NCBI GenBank assembly: GCA_040752215.1
Contig: JBFMEX010000103.1
Location: 3,041 to 67,040, forward strand
DNA from: JBFMEX01 sp040752215
Lineage (GTDB): Bacteria; Pseudomonadota; Alphaproteobacteria; Rhizobiales; Hyphomicrobiaceae
Reading direction: 5' to 3'
DNA: 64,000 nt
Shown here: positions 62,211 through 64,000 of the stretch, piece by piece
Layout of the letters: the number at the start of each line of letters is the position of its first letter
How positions within the stretch are numbered: the stretch's first letter is position 1
The notes under the pieces: model-generated
Seen by the model: only the letters and a program-made list of their open reading frames with translations
Database searches by the model: none
What the model was told of the DNA's origin: nothing
Position numbers and translations under genes: made by a program

Positions 62211-62735
62211 CTAGGCGATCTGGCGCCCACTCGGCGACTGCAGCAACGTCTCGCACTCCGGCCTGTTGCGGAGCGTGTTCATGACCTTGCACGCACGCTC
62301 GCAGATCGCGAGCATCTTGCGCCGCTCCTCGTCGGAGATCTTGCCCTCGATCACCACCCGGGAGACGATGCGCGAAAGCCGCTCGGGCCGCTTCGCCGGC
62401 TCGCCGTCACAGGTCACACAAATGCTGGTGACGGGCAGATTGCGACCCTTCGCGTACTCGACCAGAAAGAAGTTGAGGCACGCGGCGGCGGACAGCAACA
62501 TCAGCTCGACCGCCCGGTGACCGTTCTCGTCGAACACCGTCACCTCGCCGTACTTGGTCCAAGCCGCATAGCCCTTGCTCGGAGTCCATGCACAAGACCC
62601 CGTCGGCTCCAGTCCGGCCGGCAGGTCGATCGCCACCTTCTCCGTCACGTCGACCTGCCTAGCGACCACTGTGGCCGGCACGCTGTTCTCCGCGGCCTCG
62701 CCTGCGGGCGTTCGTCTACCCATGGATGCAGTCAT
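62211..62735 (-). CDS. OsmC-family thiol-dependent peroxidase-like protein
   Basis: A 174-residue cytosolic protein with the OsmC fold. The two redox cysteines are found in L-S-A-A-A-C-L-N-F-F-L-V-E-Y-A (first, helical) and A-I-C-E-R-A-C-K-V-M-N-T-L (second). Additional Cys pairs (I-C-V-T-C-D-G) are present. OsmC/Ohr proteins reduce organic hydroperoxides with thiols; some bind sulfur intermediates. Here it could handle peroxide from MtoX or a persulfide. ATG 62735 is preferred (62723 is possible); neither has a strong Shine-Dalgarno sequence. 32 bases from the lipoyl gene. Confidence 0.85.
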   Translation of the reverse strand: MTASMGRRTPAGEAAENSVPATVVARQVDVTEKVAIDLPAGLEPTGSCAWTPSKGYAAWTKYGEVTVFDENGHRAVELMLLSAAACLNFFLVEYAKGRNLPVTSICVTCDGEPAKRPERLSRIVSRVVIEGKISDEERRKMLAICERACKVMNTLRNRPECETLLQSPSGRQIA

Positions 62736-62789
62736 CGCGGACAAAATCCGTAGTTGGCTGCCGAGGCGGCAACAGCCCGGGACAAAAGC

Positions 62790-62837
62790 GGGAGATCGAG
62801 ACGGCACCAGGAGGGTAGTGATCCGCCTCGATCTCCC
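62790..62837 (-). terminator. intercistronic hairpin after the binding-protein gene
   Basis: On the leftward transcript, CTCGATCTCCC-type arms 62827-62837 and 62790-62800 plus CCG/CGG (62823-62825, 62802-62804) form a 14-bp stem with one mismatch and an 18-base loop, 17 bases after the stop codon of the binding-protein gene. A short run of four T follows. It may partly terminate transcription or protect the upstream message, so binding protein exceeds transporter. Confidence 0.6.
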
Positions 62838-62853
62838 CGAGGCAAGCGTGTAG

Positions 62854-63945
62854 CTACTCGACCTTCTTGCGTGGTACGCCTTTGATTGCGCCGACAGGTG
62901 CGCTGAGGCCCAGCTGCTTCAGCGCCTCCTTGAGCGGCCCGTCGTTGTAGGCATTGGCAGGCATGTCGGGCGTGGTCAGCACCTTGGCGGAGTGGAGGAA
63001 GGCGTAGCCGCTCTTCATCGACGCGATGACCTCGTCGTCGAACACCATCTTGCCGACGTAGTTCACCGGATCGCCGCCGATCAGCTCCGGGTTCTGCTCA
63101 TAGAGCGCCGACCAGGCGATCTGCGGCGTGTAGCCGACGGTCTCCTTGGCGATCAGCCGCGCTGTCTCCTCCGGGTTCTCGATCATGAACTTGACCGCCT
63201 CGATCTCGGCCTTCAGCCAGCCGACCGCGGCCTCCGGGTTCCTCTCGATGAAGTCCTGCCGCATCAGCGTGAAGTTGGCATCGGACTCCTTCCACGGCGC
63301 ACCGGTCGAGATGTAGCGGGCATGTCCGTTCTCGACCGCGCGCCGCGCATGCGGCTCCCACATCGCGCCGGCCTCGAGCTTGCCGGCCTCGAAGTTCGAG
63401 GCGATGACCTCGATCGGCATGTTCAAGACGTCCTTGGGCTTGAACCCGCCCTTGGCGATCGTCGCCAGCACGAAGCGGTTGGCGCAGGTCCCGCGATGCA
63501 CCGCGAACGGCTTGTCGTTGAGCCATGCCATCGCCTCGGCGTGGGTCTTGAACTCTGGCGCCGACTTGCCGACCAGGATCTTGTTGCAGTTCTGGCCGTT
63601 GGAGAACATTGGCACCGAGACGAGGCGGATGTCCGCCTGCTCGCGCTTGGTGGTCGCGACCAGCGAGGGCATGTCGCCCATCGTGCCGATCTGCATCTTG
63701 TCGGCAATCAGCGCGTTGACCATCGGCGGGCCGGTCAGATGGGCCTCGAACTTGACCGTGCTGCCGGCCGGAAGATGCTTCTTCCACAGCTCCTTGTGCT
63801 TGATGATCACGCCGTTCCACCCACCGGTCCAATAGGGGTGGTAGCCGTAGGTGATGTCGACCGGGCCGGCCGATTTGGCCGCGCCCGCGCCGAGCACGGC
63901 CGAGGCGACCGCGGCCAGAACATAGGTAAGGCGTCGTTTGAGCAT
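62854..63945 (-). CDS. ABC transporter substrate-binding protein (SsuA/TauA/NrtA class)
   Basis: A 363-residue periplasmic binding protein with signal peptide (cleavage near S-A-G, residues 25-27). D-I-T-Y-G-Y-H-P-Y-W-T-G-G-W begins the first lobe, and T-G-P-P-M-V-N-A-L, I-G-T-M-G-D-M-P-S-L-V-A-T, A-V-H-R-G-T-C-A-N-R and W-E-P-H-A are ligand-pocket blocks seen in alkanesulfonate, taurine and related binding proteins. The G-T-x-x-D-x-P pattern is the anion-binding loop. The ligand cannot be read, but it is first in a cluster ending in methanethiol oxidase, which argues for an organosulfur compound. Confidence 0.9.
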   Translation of the reverse strand: MLKRRLTYVLAAVASAVLGAGAAKSAGPVDITYGYHPYWTGGWNGVIIKHKELWKKHLPAGSTVKFEAHLTGPPMVNALIADKMQIGTMGDMPSLVATTKREQADIRLVSVPMFSNGQNCNKILVGKSAPEFKTHAEAMAWLNDKPFAVHRGTCANRFVLATIAKGGFKPKDVLNMPIEVIASNFEAGKLEAGAMWEPHARRAVENGHARYISTGAPWKESDANFTLMRQDFIERNPEAAVGWLKAEIEAVKFMIENPEETARLIAKETVGYTPQIAWSALYEQNPELIGGDPVNYVGKMVFDDEVIASMKSGYAFLHSAKVLTTPDMPANAYNDGPLKEALKQLGLSAPVGAIKGVPRKKVE

Positions 63946-64000
63946 CGTCTTCCTCCCTCGAGCGGACCCGCCCCGTTGTCGGGCTCGGCATGCACTCCGG

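Overview
The window is GC-rich throughout (roughly two thirds G+C by eye), densely coded and carries ordinary housekeeping genes in orders typical of Alphaproteobacteria. The runs dxs-xseB-class II deacetylase, rplY-pth-ychF, gatB/folD and trmFO, the AT3-SGNH and KefB-type membrane proteins, MeaB, and a methanethiol-oxidase cluster known from Hyphomicrobium all point to the order Hyphomicrobiales (Rhizobiales). The genus cannot be read from the sequence. I saw no insertion sequence, phage, integron, CRISPR array, tRNA or rRNA, so this looks like a stable chromosomal segment.

Layout. 0-7.9 kb: end of a membrane glycosyltransferase, a Sel1 protein, a GST, a Kef-type antiporter, gatB and folD. 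8-12.1 kb: a class GN sortase with its single dedicated VIT/vWA surface substrate, a composite palindromic repeat between them, and a divergent HTH regulator. 12.2-27 kb: a sulfatase-fold membrane transferase, trmFO (with an in-frame palindromic insertion), dxs-xseB-deacetylase, SDR, crotonase and acyl-CoA dehydrogenase, a TsaC/Sua5 protein, a 27-residue membrane peptide gene and a GlcD-type oxidase. 27-41 kb: an outer-membrane protein, a roughly 1-kb gene-free stretch, a formyltransferase, YceI and cytochrome c' genes, a Zur-like regulator, rplY-pth-ychF, a membrane-anchored ParA ATPase, sulfide:quinone oxidoreductase behind an FNR-like box, and two apparently frameshifted genes. 41-54 kb: a P-type cation ATPase, MeaB, an envelope hydrolase, several small secreted proteins sharing a C-x-x-G-C motif, a YiiX-like peptidase, an AT3-SGNH acyltransferase and pyroglutamyl peptidase.

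54-64 kb is the most interesting part: a single leftward block of ten genes in the order substrate-binding protein, OsmC, lipoyl (GcvH/LbpA-like) protein, permease, ATPase, permease, ATPase, methanethiol oxidase (mtoX), SCO1/SenC and MauG-type dihaem protein, followed by an L-asparaginase gene. Many junctions are 0-40 bp. I read it as an importer for an organosulfur compound joined to periplasmic methanethiol oxidation, with a lipoyl carrier and a thiol-peroxidase-like OsmC protein for the sulfur and peroxide released. The sqr gene at 38 kb would fit as the sulfide sink, and a 592-residue acyl-CoA dehydrogenase of the size class that includes DmdC sits at 22.5 kb; these links are inference. 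Several start codons were moved downstream from the longest frame where a Shine-Dalgarno sequence, a signal peptide or family length supported it.
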